From contig CM030941.1 in NCBI GenBank assembly GCA_018136815.1, positions 734,939-798,938 on the forward strand: DNA of 64,000 bases. Reading direction: 5' to 3'. Position 1 is the stretch's first letter. The number at the start of each line of letters is the position of its first letter. The notes beneath the pieces were generated by a model that saw only the letters and a program-made list of their open reading frames with translations, searched no databases and was not told where the DNA came from. The translations under genes were made by a program, and so were the position numbers. The DNA comes from Isochrysis galbana (taxonomy: Eukaryota; Haptophyta; Isochrysidales; Isochrysidaceae). Of the stretch, positions 20,234 through 30,858 are shown in pieces.

Positions 20234-22530
20234 AAACCTTTTAATATTCTTACCGCAACTATTGTTAAACAATAGGGTCATGGAGCGCGCGCCGCTCCCC
20301 TCCTCTCCTCTCGCCCCCACCGCCGCGACGGACGATCGGGTCAAGCCCGACGTCGCGCACGCGAAGCGTCCGCGCGCAGGCGCCCCTCTGACCCAGGTGC
20401 GCCCAAGACTCGTCACGGGCCGCCCCCGGACGGCCGAGAACCAACATGGCCACCATGCTCTGCATGGCCACCACAATCCACAACACCAACCATCCTCACC
20501 AGACGGCCAAGCAGCCGGGATGAGAAGGCCAATGGCCACAACCCATAGGGAAAGCCGCAAGGCTGGGCCCCTACATTGCCGCGGCACTGACCTCGTGCGA
20601 CAGCACGAGGCACAGGCCAGGCCAGACATCTCACAACCCCCCAGGGGTGAACTGTCAGACTGGTGCAGCAGATGCTGCACCTGGGGAACGAACAGTATGG
20701 CCATCGCCTGGAGGGACCCGGTGAAGGGCCCTGAGAGGCAAGCCCCACTCCTGCCCTCGCCGCGTGCGAGGGCACGGACGGCGCAGGCGAGCCTGACACC
20801 GAAACACTACCAGAGCTACGTGCTCACGCCCGCCACAAAAAGCACTAGCCCCCATAGCACACGGGGTAGGCAACACTGGCTGGACGCTATGGCGCCAGGC
20901 CAAATGCAAAGGGAAGGTGACCTGATAGGTGCCCCTCACAACATCAACTTCATGCCTAACCATCACGCTCTCACCCTAAACACTCAGGCGACAGAGATCC
21001 TCGACATCGAACAAGAGATGGAGCCTACCGAATTCGACATCATGTCACAAATCGTCATCGTATTCGAATCCACGGACAAGGAAGCCAAAGTGAAAGATGA
21101 AGAGGCATTTGCAGCCATAGTGGCCCACCTTAATAGGCTCGAAGGCGTCGATCTAGAGCCGGACTACATCGCGAAAAGTGCCGCCGGGCCATGGGAGATC
21201 CTCGTCTCAGCCGATTGTGCTAATCAGTTCCGAGCCATGTACAAGAACGCCACGAGCTTTCAGATGATCGGCATCCCGGCGCCTATCAACATCAAGTACA
21301 AGACCTTGGACGACAAAGCTCAAGAACTACCCCAGGCATCCTCAAGGGCTCTCGCGAACGCATTCCAGGATGTCTCGGCGCACCTTGTCGTTCGAAACTA
21401 TAAATTCGAAAAGAAAAACCTTATCACCATAAACACCTTGGCGAAAGCAGTAGAGAACCAAGGTTTCTTCTATCTTCAAGGCAACCAAGAACGCACCAAG
21501 GTGGTCACCCCCGAGGGCACCATTGTCACGCATGGTAAGAAGGAGGTATACCACTTATACGTCGCGCCAAAAACGGGCTCATTCGCATCGTTCGACTTTC
21601 CGCGTAAAATTCTACTCAACATCAAGGGTAACCCATACCCCTTGGACTACGCCATACGCAATTGCAAAGAACTCGGTGGAGACATAAAGGAGTTGAGCGT
21701 TCATGCCGGGCCGAAAGGCTGCAAGGGCTACTTCAAGGGATACGCCACGGCCTTCAACCCGCCATTGCGCATCTGCTCATGCGAAGAGGAGCGCGAAGCA
21801 CGCCTTCTACGCGAACAAAAACGCCAGCTGGCCCCGGCGAAGAAAACCCTACACGATACCATCAACAGGGGGACATCATACTATTATACAAAAAGGGCGA
21901 CTCGAGATGGCATTTTCGGCAAAAGTCGCCTCCCCGCTTTCTGGAAGCGAGCATTAGAAACCTTCCGGACGCTGCCCTTCAAAAGACTCAGCCTCAGCGA
22001 AGCGGGCGCTCTATCACAACCCATATGGCACAACCCCAACGGCGCGAGCCCCAACATCCCACAGCTATGGGCGGACCTATGGAGCGCGCTAGAGTGCAAC
22101 GTAGTACACAACGCATACTCGGACGGCGACGGAATAGCGTTCACTAGGGCGGATTGTGAGCAGTGCTTTCCCAACAATGACACATACGCGAAATTTAAAG
22201 GTGAATACATAAAGGGGGGGAAGGGGAGGGAGGCCGGTGGGGGTGGGGTGGGGGGGGCGGGGGGCCACGAACGCAATGCGACCCCGCGCGCGGGAATTCG
22301 TCCTTGTACACCCCGACCATGCCGACTGCATGCACCCCCACCAACGCCGCACCGGCCTCCGTACCACGGGGAAGTTGAGCATGACCGTCCCGGCCCCCAC
22401 TGGACGCGCGGGGGACGGTGAGGGTGGCGGGCTTGTTGCCGGGCGGGGGGCGGGGGGCTGGGAACCAGCGCGGCCGGGCTTATTGTGGTTCCCAAATAGT
22501 TTTATGATTTTTTTAATAGTGTCGTTGGTT
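20234..22530 (+). mobile_element. retrotransposon-like unit 1 (probably non-LTR, internally deleted)
   Basis: The unit starts with the head AAACCTTTTAATATTCTTAC, shared in diverged form with 4001, 56530 and 62080. It then has the palindrome CTATTGTTAAACAATAG (20259-20275) and, four bases later, the start ATGGAGCGCG. The body is one open frame. The 3' part is G/C-rich non-coding sequence ending around TTTTTTTAATAG at about 22508-22520. No LTRs or TIRs are visible. The open frame and stereotyped 5' end indicate a full-length 5' terminus. Confidence 0.6.
20280..22421 (+). CDS. retroelement ORF1-like protein fused to an RT C-terminal-like tail
   Basis: The product is 713 aa. An Arg/Pro/His-rich N-terminal ~230 residues precedes a conserved region (IVAHLNRLEGVDLEPDYI, AAGPWEILVSADCANQF, LANAFQDVSAHLVV, LAKAVENQGFF). 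That region is clearly homologous to the minus-strand pseudogene at 42690-43990, showing a repeated protein family. A CSCEEEREARLLREQKRQ segment follows. The last coding part (LPFKRLSLSEAGALSQPIW...NIPQLWADLWSAL) resembles the connection region after the reverse transcriptase of non-LTR elements. No reverse transcriptase catalytic motif, endonuclease or zinc knuckle is visible. I infer an ORF1-like protein joined to the end of a lost pol by internal deletion. Confidence 0.55.
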   Translation: MERAPLPSSPLAPTAATDDRVKPDVAHAKRPRAGAPLTQVRPRLVTGRPRTAENQHGHHALHGHHNPQHQPSSPDGQAAGMRRPMATTHRESRKAGPLHCRGTDLVRQHEAQARPDISQPPRGELSDWCSRCCTWGTNSMAIAWRDPVKGPERQAPLLPSPRARARTAQASLTPKHYQSYVLTPATKSTSPHSTRGRQHWLDAMAPGQMQREGDLIGAPHNINFMPNHHALTLNTQATEILDIEQEMEPTEFDIMSQIVIVFESTDKEAKVKDEEAFAAIVAHLNRLEGVDLEPDYIAKSAAGPWEILVSADCANQFRAMYKNATSFQMIGIPAPINIKYKTLDDKAQELPQASSRALANAFQDVSAHLVVRNYKFEKKNLITINTLAKAVENQGFFYLQGNQERTKVVTPEGTIVTHGKKEVYHLYVAPKTGSFASFDFPRKILLNIKGNPYPLDYAIRNCKELGGDIKELSVHAGPKGCKGYFKGYATAFNPPLRICSCEEEREARLLREQKRQLAPAKKTLHDTINRGTSYYYTKRATRDGIFGKSRLPAFWKRALETFRTLPFKRLSLSEAGALSQPIWHNPNGASPNIPQLWADLWSALECNVVHNAYSDGDGIAFTRADCEQCFPNNDTYAKFKGEYIKGGKGREAGGGGVGGAGGHERNATPRAGIRPCTPRPCRLHAPPPTPHRPPYHGEVEHDRPGPHWTRGGR

Positions 22531-22963
22531 GTGAACATCGAGCGCTTGTTTGAGGCTTATGTCCAGCACCATGGTCGCAAGCCTAAGAAGGCCTTTGCTG
22601 AGTCCACGTCAAAGAAGCAGAAGCAAGCCACCGCGAGGCTGCGACCGCCAACACGACGGACTCAGGGCCAGTGGAGGTGTCGGAGGAGGCAGGTACGGAC
22701 AGCGGTGGTGACGGCCAAGGTGTCGTTGAGGAACTAGTTAGTGGCTGCATCGGAATCGGAGGCGGATAGCGACACCGACAAGGCCATGGCCATGGCGGCG
22801 ATGTCACACGCATTCAACCGCACCATCGGTCTCGTCTCGGCACGCGACGATCGACGATGATGACGAAACGGCTATCAAACTTATGCACGAGACCTTTGAA
22901 GAGATGGTTCTCGAAGAGGAAAGAGGAAAGGGTTATGGACATGTGGTCTCGCTCAATCTGAGG
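22531..22963 (+). pseudogene. decayed coding remnant, acidic protein
   Basis: Plus-strand coding-like peptides occur in different frames: VNIERLFEAYVQHHGRKPKK, then ESEADSDTDKAMAMAAMSHA, then DDDETAIKLMHETFEEMVLE. They are broken by frame changes and stops (for example 22735 and 22858). The family is not recognised. The pieces could be exons of a gene, but no convincing splice sites connect them. Confidence 0.3.
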
Positions 22964-22972
22964 TGATCGTGT

Positions 22973-23056
22973 GTGTTAGTGTGTGTGCGTGTGTGTGTTC
23001 GGTGTGCATGCGTGCGTGTGCGTGTGCGTGTGCGTGTGCGTGTGCGTGTGCGTGTA
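22973..23056. repeat. GT/GC microsatellite
   Basis: The tract is (GTGTGC)n-type, with at least seven consecutive GTGTGC units around 23010-23050. Confidence 0.9.
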
Positions 23057-23768
23057 CTTTGAATGAAACCACTAAACTACACCTGAGCGTTTGTGTTGGC
23101 TGGCTGTTCGTTGTACAAGTATGAGAGCACCGCGCAGCGGCGAAGAGCTCGCGAAGGTGCCGGACACCGGATAGTGAAGAGGCGTCAACGCGTCATCGCC
23201 CAACAAGCCGTAAGACAGAGAACGGCCTTACCTTTGCCCTTATTCCCTATCACCCTGCTGTAAGGCCATTATGCAGCCGTAATGCCCTGATGGGAGAGTT
23301 CGTCCCACTACCGTTGAGGTGCTTGCCAGCGGCCTATGGCCTTATGTGTCCCGGTACCATTGTGTAAGGGCCTTACTTCTACTTGTGCCACCCCTTGGTG
23401 GCGATAGGGAGGCCGAGCGTTTTTAGTGCCTTGTGAGAGGAGAAGGAAAATACTACAAGGGAAATAGGAGCGGGGGCTACTCTACTCTACGAGTACCAGT
23501 CTTCTGGTCGTGAGTGTCCCTCCCAGATGGAAAACAAAAGCTTTGAGTTCAGCGGTGACTGAGGAAGTCCTCGTGAGAGATCATCAACAGTTCCCTTTCT
23601 TCGTGAACTCTCCTGCTGTGAGGGTTGTAGTCTCAGTTAGAATTGGACATATATACGAGAGGAGAGAGCGAGAGGGAGAAGTGGACCGAGAGAGGGCAGG
23701 AGGGGGGGGGAGAGAGGCGGGGGGGGGAAGAGAAAGAGAGGGAGAGAGAGGGGGGAGAGAGGAGGCGG

Positions 23769-23814
<46 letters not shown>

Positions 23815-23907
23815 GTAGAGAGAGAGATAGATAGAGAGGGAGGGAGGGAGGGAGGGAGGGTAGTACAGAGGGTAAGAGTAGAACGTGTACATAAGATTTT
23901 TGGACGC

Positions 23908-23940
<33 letters not shown>

Positions 23941-24074
23941 CGCGAGAGGCAGTGGAGCGGGGAGAAGGGCGGGTGAGGGTCGTCTGCCAGAGCGGCGGCA
24001 GAGGGAAGAGGGGTGGCGAAGGGGCTGGCGGCGGCAGCGGGGCGACCGAACAGCCGGTGCGGCCGAGCGCGCGG
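23057..24074 (+). promoter_or_regulatory. PP2C upstream region with GA microsatellites
   Basis: 23200-23400 contains several TAAGGCC / GGCCTTAC motifs and no gene. 23650-23860 and 23907-23945 are (GA)n/(G)n purine tracts directly upstream of the PP2C start. Here the purines are on the sense strand, the opposite of the CK1 tract. Confidence 0.4.
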
Positions 24075-25494
24075 ATGGGTAACTTCCTGGACACGCCCAT
24101 CACAGAGAAGGAGACCGACGTCGGCGAGGAGACCGTGCACACCGGCCTCTCCTATGGAGTCTCCGCGATGCAGGTGGGGAAAGGGGGTGGGTGCGGGGAA
24201 TTGGGTGGGGTGGGGAAGGAGGGGGGCGGGGGGGGGAGCAGGGCCACACCACCTGCTCACTCTGCTCCCTCCGCTCGGGGAGAGGAGACATGGGGGTGTG
24301 GATGGGGGGAGGGGAGGTGGCTGGAGGGAGAGGGAAGAGGAGGCGGGGGGGGGGGGGAAGAATGATTAGGTGGCACGGCACCATCGGCCCACGCTCACGA
24401 TGGCGCTGTCCTCGCGCCTCAACTTGTTGCTACCTCCCCATCATCGCACTACCCCTCCTCTTCATTGACCGCCGCACATGCTCATCTGCAGGGATGGAGA
24501 GCACAGATGGAGGATGACCACTTGCACCTTCTCGGTCTTCCGGATGCGCCGGACATATCATTATTCGGCGTATACGACGGTCATGGAGGCGACTTTGTCG
24601 CCCACTACGCGGCGCGCAAGCTCCCTGAGCACCTGATGAGCGCCGCCACCCTCCGGAGCAGTGATAGTGACCTCGGCGCCACTGCGACCAAGGCGTTTAA
24701 AACGGCGCTTATGTCCATCGACGCGGAACTACTGCGGCAACCGGAGATCGAGTCTGGTCATGATCAGAGCGGCTCGACGTCAGTGATGACCCTCATTGGG
24801 CCCAAGCACATCATCTGCGCAAACACAGGAGACTCCCGCGCTGTGCTCTCCCGCGCTGGGGAGGCGGTGGCGCTGTCGCACGATCACAAACCTTACAATC
24901 CCGAAGAGAAAGCTCGGATCGAAGCAGCGGGCGGGTCCGTCAAGTTCAATCGTGTGAACGGTGATCTAGCCGTTTCTCGCGCCCTCGGCGACTTTGTTTA
25001 CAAGCGCTGCGAGACCGTGAGCGCCGAGGCTCAAGCTGTAATTGCGCTACCAGAGGTGAGCAGCATATGCAGCTTCTGCAGCTTGGGGCAGGCCACCAAT
25101 GCCAGTGCTCCCAGAGTGACACCAATGATCGATGCCCCTTGGATTATGGTGACAGGTCATCGTCGAGCAACGTGACCCTGAGAAGGACGAGTTTGTGGTT
25201 CTCGCGTGTGATGGAATCTGGGATGTGATGTCATCGCAAGGTGTTGTTGAGAAGGTTCGGGACCTCCTAATGAATGGCCGCCCTCCTGCGCCGGTGCCGG
25301 CGCAGGAAACGATGAGCCCTCGTAGTCCTGATGTTGAGCCTTCGTCACCGCGCTCGAAGCGGCCATGGGACTTGGGCGCCGTGTGCGAGGAGTTGATTGA
25401 TCACTGCTTGCATTTGGGCTCTCGTGACAACATGAGCGTCATCATTGTCTTGATGAATCCCGCTCTCAAACCGAAGCCTGACGCCGCGCAGTGA
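24075..25494 (+). CDS. PP2C-type protein Ser/Thr phosphatase (three exons)
   Basis: Exons are 24075-24173, 24492-25055 and 25156-25494. The introns (318 and 100 nt) are GT-AG and phase 0. The product is 333 aa. The N-terminus [14 protein letters not shown] resembles the classical PP2C start and has a Gly2 suitable for N-myristoylation. Exon joining recreates [14 protein letters not shown]. Metal and phosphate motifs are [43 protein letters not shown] and SRDNMSVI. The enzyme is a Mg2+/Mn2+-dependent phosphatase of the PPM family. A short Pro/Ser-rich insert ([22 protein letters not shown]) near the C-terminus has potential phosphosites. The call is very secure. Confidence 0.95.
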
Positions 25495-27628
25495 TCGGTC
25501 GCGGTAAACACCTCAGCGCTACCTGGAGCGGGGGCAACGTGTAGGCACACGAATCTGCCCGTGCGTGAGCCACCGACTCATGTTTCCAAATTGTGCACCA
25601 CTCCGCGTGTTTGTTGGCGCCTCGTGTCTATTCTCTGTCATTTGACTTTTGCGCTTGTACTCGTGTACCATGCGTGTCGCTGCGTTCGAAATGGCCCGGT
25701 CTGTCGCGCCCACATGTACGTCTCCTCACAACGGTGCGAATCCATTATCTGGTAATCGATGGGCGGCCCGCCTCGTCATCGCATGCACCTGCTGCAAGTT
25801 GCGAGACAGACTTTCGCTCCTTGAAGGAGATGCCATGCTTGTGTGGTCAAGAATTGTGGGAGACGATGCGTTGCTCCTGCCGGCTGCATAGGCGGCGGCG
25901 GAGTAGTCTTTCTTTGGGGTGATAAGCGTGGTGTTGCGTCTGAGTTGCATCTATGTCAAGCAGCTATTGGTTACGTACTAGCAAACGCGAACAGCTCGGT
26001 TTGCTGCTGTTTGCTACGGACAAATGCCAACTACGGCATCTTGCGATGCGGCATATATGCATATAATATATGTGCATATGTATATGTATGCAAAAAGATC
26101 TAAAGCTAGGTTCGGGGTTACACACCTGCTGCTGCTGCAACAATATCAAAATAATTCATGTTATATCCTAGCAAACACCACCAGCTAATTGGACGCCACG
26201 TACAACGTTTCAGTCCCGGATTCCTGCCATGCCTGATGACTGATGATCTAGGTGTAGGTGTCCGAGTGATATCGGGGGGGAGGGGCACTGCCCCCGCCCC
26301 GCAATATTTGTTCCCCCTCCCGTGCACGCACCGACCCTGCGCACCCTAGCACGCCCTCTCCTCGAGTCCACGCTAGAGGAAACCCTTTCGGGTAAAACAA
26401 CGCAAGGGGGGCGGGGGCACTCGTGGAACTAAGGCGCGGCGGGACTTCTACTTCTACCGTCCCCGTTGTGCACTTGTGACTTCTACTGCCCTTCCCCCCC
26501 GCCACCGCACGAGCGCTCCTGTGCCCCTCCTCGTGTGCCTCCTGCTCCCGTCCTCGTCTCGTGCGACTGCAAGCAAGTCGACTGAGGCCGCTCGCTCGTC
26601 CTCAGCTCCTCCGTCGCGTGCTCCCTTTGCCCCTGATAGTCCGCGCCCCATGCCCCCGAAGGTTCGAATCTCACATGTTACATGTTACATACACCAGCCC
26701 CACTGTCTCCACATGCAACACAGCCACAACTCCACTACAATTACGGATGGCCCTCCGTCCTCTCCTGTCATCTTTACTTTCTAAGCCCAGCAAGGCCCTC
26801 TCTTCACGTGAGGAGAAGCGACGGGCCCCCTCTCTTCTTTTTCTCCCTTCCCCCTTCCCCCCCTCTCACGCCCTCGTCCTGTCTGTCTACATTACTACGT
26901 TAGTATCCTTTGTATTACTGAGAGTGGTGCGCGTGAGATAGAGATAGTGGTGTGTGGGGTTTGTAGAGGAATTTTTATCCGGTTCTGTCACGAAGAGAGC
27001 GCGAGCGATGGCGTCGCTCCCCTTCCTCTCGGCCGCCCTAGTCACCGCGATGGTGCCAGGGCGATAATGCGATAACAGGGGCATAAGCGTAACGGGAGCC
27101 GAGGGCGATATCTCCCAACTTAGGGTAGTAGTAGTAGTATGCAGTATAGATAGCAGCACTCGACGGCTTTTTCAAGAGTTTCTCACAGCTTTAGGTAACC
27201 CCCTTTCTGGCGGTAGCTGCTTCACATTTCACAAGCTTGCTCACATAAGCGACGTTGCTGTTTGCGCACGTTCACATGGCCACGGCCACGGGTGGGCACC
27301 ACAAACTAGTATATAATCCTAGAGAGATGTGAAGTTCTCTGCACCTGCACACATAAGATGGTTCCTCAGAGGCATCCAATGAGATTGTTCCTCAGAGGTA
27401 TCCAGAGCCGATCGCACTACCACTAACGAACCCAGGAGAACGATTTTACTTGTGGCTCATTTGGATGGAAGCGGTCAACGATGTGAGTCGACGGCTTCAA
27501 ATTTCGACCAATTGCGGATCCAGAGCGGAGAGGTACAGTGGGCAAGTGGTCGATAAAGCAAAGTCGCTTGCCTCATATCCGACGCATCGTGTCCATTAAG
27601 GTGCAAAATAGACAGCAGCGGTCCGTGG
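25495..27628. other. 2.1 kb intergenic region, no gene seen
   Basis: The region lies between convergent genes. It contains an AT-rich patch of ATATGCATATAATATATG type (26048-26090) and short pyrimidine tracts. Reading frames around 26450-26900 look random. I see no repeat shared with the rest of the window. Confidence 0.4.
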
Positions 27629-29280
27629 TCACCGCACGTCATACCCATGAGAGTCAACGTCTATGCGGCGTTGCTCGGGCGGAAGAGCCGGATGCCAAAA
27701 GTTGAGCAGCAAGACCACACGGTCACTGTTAGACCGGTTCCATACCTCGTGTTCATATGAGTCGTCAAAGATGATGCACTTCCCCTCAGACCACCTGTGC
27801 AGTGGATGGCCATAACGATAGACTCAGGCTCTCATTATTCCAATCCCACGAGCCCACATGAGCGACAAGCCGGAAGGTTTGAGAACTTGCTCGGGCTTAT
27901 TTCTACTCTCCATTTCATAGCAAGACTTCCGCATGGTGCCACTCGCCAAAGATGCGGCTGCGGCAACGTGCATGCTTACGTTCTTGTTTCCTTGCCAGCA
28001 CGTATCTCACATCCTTGGGGAATCACAATACCAAGGTGGCATGTCAGTCGGGCATTGGTGGATCCACAATGCGGACGCAAATGCGTGCCTCCACGCACCA
28101 CCGAGAAGAGCGTCTCCCCCCCACCCGCCAAGGCAAGATCGGTGGCAAGGTGACAGCGTGCGACGGCTGCTGCTGTGCGAGGGCATAGGGCGCAGTTCGC
28201 CTCATGCCGGGAACCGTTGCCGTATAGCGGCAATTCTCGCCATTCGCCAACCGCCACAATTGTATGATCGTGTACGGCGCGTCCACCAACGGGAGTGAAG
28301 GTGTCGCCGCGGCCACACCTCCCGATTTTCTGTGCCGCTAAGAGCTCGTCTCGTATGGCTGGGTACGCAGCCTCGAGGATATGGACCATTTCAAATGTGG
28401 CAGGATCATGCCACGGCCGGGATGGTCTAAGGTTGCGAATGAAGCATGGGGGCCTTTGATACGGGTTTTCCCACACTCCAGCTGCCACACCAAGTCGACC
28501 CAATGCCTCGATGCGGCGATTCAATTCCGCAGCCGACTGGTGAGCTTCCGCATATAAGGCTGTTAGCGTGTGTGCACCATTGATCAAGGCACCATGATGA
28601 GTTGGGTCGATCTGCAGTGTCTCTTCAAAAGCCGTTGCTGCCTGAGCAGTGCGGCCAAGCTGCATGAGTATCACGCCAACATTGTACCGCGGCTCTGCCA
28701 CCGCAGGCCGTGCTGCGGAATCCCCGAGAGCAAGCTCCAGGGCTCGTTCCTGGTCCCCGGAACCTCTGCGCGCGAGAAGTGCTCGGATGAGGTTGGTGTA
28801 TGCAACCGTCATCCCTGGCATCTCAGCGATGGCCGCCTCATAATGCTCAACAGCTGCAGCCTCACCTTCGAGCATGCCGGTGCACACGCCGAGATAGAAA
28901 CGGCTAACGGCATGGCGCGGGTCAGCGCGCGTGAAAATGAGCTGCTGCGCATCTTTCACGCGCCCCTCGCGCAGGAGCGCAGGCACCCGCTGCTCAAGAC
29001 TCGGATCGTCCGCCCACCACTGCTGGGGTGGAGGCGTAGCTGGCGGGCGAGAAGCCTGCGGTCGGCTTTTGGGCTGGCGCGAACGGCGGCGGCGCCAGTC
29101 GCCGCAATGGTGCGCCGTGTAGTGCGCTCCGGTGCACGGTGCTACCATTCGACCGCACACAGCGGAGCAGCGGAGCGAACGAGCGGGAAGCCGAGGCGAA
29201 CCCCCTCCCCTCCCCGGGAGACGGAGAGAGAGGGAGAAGGCAAGGGTGTCGGGTGGACCCGATGAACTACCACCATACAT
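27629..29280 (-). CDS. TPR + aspartyl/asparaginyl beta-hydroxylase-like 2OG dioxygenase (two exons)
   Basis: Minus-strand exons are 29280-27980 and 27794-27629. The 185-nt GT-AG intron joins KETRT|WSEGKCIIFDDS. The product is about 488 aa. The N-terminal half carries TPR-like helices (YNVGVILMQLGRTAQAATAFEETLQIDPTHHGAL). The C-terminal half has the AspH signature: FSVVRGGTHLRPHCGSTNARL, HLGIVIPQGC, then FDDSYEHEVWNRS and RVVLLLNFWHP. His in HLRPH and His in YEHEVWN are the expected Fe(II) ligands. These enzymes hydroxylate Asp/Asn in EGF-like or ankyrin domains using 2-oxoglutarate and O2. The start is uncertain; ATG at 29148 is an alternative, because the first 44 residues look like translated leader. 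Confidence 0.88.
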
Positions 29281-30111
29281 ATGAATATCTACATAGTCTA
29301 GAGAAGAAAATCATAGAGTAGACAAAAGAGCACAACAGAGAGGACGACGAAGAAGGTACGATGCAGTACACTACTTTTAGTGGTTAGTGGGTGGGAGAGA
29401 GGGGGATGGTCCGACCGCCACCGAGGATGCGCTCTACGGACTACAATAGCTAGGGAGGGGTAGCAATTGCCTTGCTTGGGTTCACCCCACGCTCGTTTGC
29501 ATCGAGGAGCCGGCATCCTACACGTGTCACGTGTGCAGATCTCAGATCTGCTCGTTCTCGTCTTCTCGTGCTTGGTAGCTTCTCGGCACCAAGAAGCAAG
29601 AACGCAATGCGCAATGCTGCAAGCGCAGAACAATCTGCTGCAGTGGACGCCATCATCATTATGCTCTTGATCCCGAGTCCCGATCCCTTTAGCGCCTTCC
29701 TGCGCTTGTGCACTCGAGCCATCCTAGACTCTCAACGTCTCCCCAAATCTGCTGTCACGATGCATCAACATCCAGCCTTCTGCATTTGCGTTCGGCAACA
29801 TGACATGTGAGCAGGAGGTGTGTGTGACATAGCATACCCCCCCCCCTTCAATCTCATGACATGTGATTGCCAAGATGAAGTCCATTGTGCAGTTTCACCG
29901 GCTCCTTGGTGTCGTCATCATGAGCCACTCGTCTATCGAGCAGCAATGAGTGGTGACGGACTCCGCTCCAGCAAGCAACCTCAACGGACATCAACAATGT
30001 AGCAGCACCGCTTCTCTTCAATGTCACTTTGAGCAAGAGAATCACAGAAAAGGACTGGGAGGCGGAAAACAAAGAGGAGTACATCGCCGCGGGGGAATGA
30101 AGAGGAGCGGG
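29281..30111. other. intergenic, no gene seen
   Basis: No recognisable coding sequence or repeat, apart from a short C-run at 29839-29848. Confidence 0.4.
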
Positions 30112-30310
30112 ACGGCCGCCTGTAGTAGGCAGCTCATGCCATTTGCATGATAGTTGTTAATGTCGAGCTCCCGTCTCGTGTAGATGCTTGACCGAGCGCG
30201 CCAAGTGCATAAGCCGTCTGCAGTAGTCAGCTCACGCCAATTGCAGCATAGTGCTGGGGGTCAATCTCTCGTCTCTTGTGGATGCTCAACCAAGTGTGCC
30301 GGTTGCACCA
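30112..30310. repeat. two diverged tandem copies of a ~100-bp unit
   Basis: GCC(G)CCTGTAGTAGGCAGCTCA from about 30115 is repeated as GCCGTCTGCAGTAGTCAGCTCA from about 30213. Both continue through CGTCTC(G/T)TGT(A/G)GATGCT to a common end. The copies are roughly 75% identical by eye. No coding function is seen. Confidence 0.55.
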
Positions 30311-30655
30311 GGAGCGAGCAACATGTGGAAAAGTACGCGACGTCAACGTGTTGATGTCCACACCCTACATAGCTCCAACTTTGTCAGCGAAAGCCGTCGC
30401 AGGTGTTTGGGGTTTTTCTCACGCGCGCGACGGCTGGAGCCGTCTTCTCAGGGGATGGCAGTCCACATCACCAGACACGGCAAAAGCATGATACATCCAA
30501 CTTGAGACAAGTACACGTTTGGCAGGAGAGCGCTCCTTAGGGCCAACACCATGTTGTTGATTGTGCGGAGGGCGCTCTGCATACGAGATCAGACGCGTCG
30601 TGGGCACATGGTGATGGCATCGAATCGCTGAGCACGTAGCCGAGGCGTGTGCGCT

Positions 30656-30858
30656 AAGGCGACACCACACGCATGGGCAAGACAACACTCTTAGTTCGAG
30701 GACACGCTGCTCCTCTGGTATTAAGGCGACACCACACCCATGGACGAGATAGCAAAGTCCTCGTGTGAGGATGCGCTGCTCCTCTGGTGTTAAGGCGACA
30801 CCACACTCATGGACGAGACAACAGAGTCCTCGTGTGAGGACGCGTTGCTCCCCTCCAT
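30656..30858. repeat. three tandem copies of a 67-69-bp unit overlapping the USP 3' end
   Basis: AAGGCGACACCACAC occurs at 30656, 30723 and 30792, each followed by a CCTCG(T/A)(G)TGAGGA block and GCTCC. The last copy contains the stop codon (30790-30792) and final ~20 codons of the minus-strand deubiquitinase gene. The other two copies lie just downstream of that stop. Confidence 0.85.
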
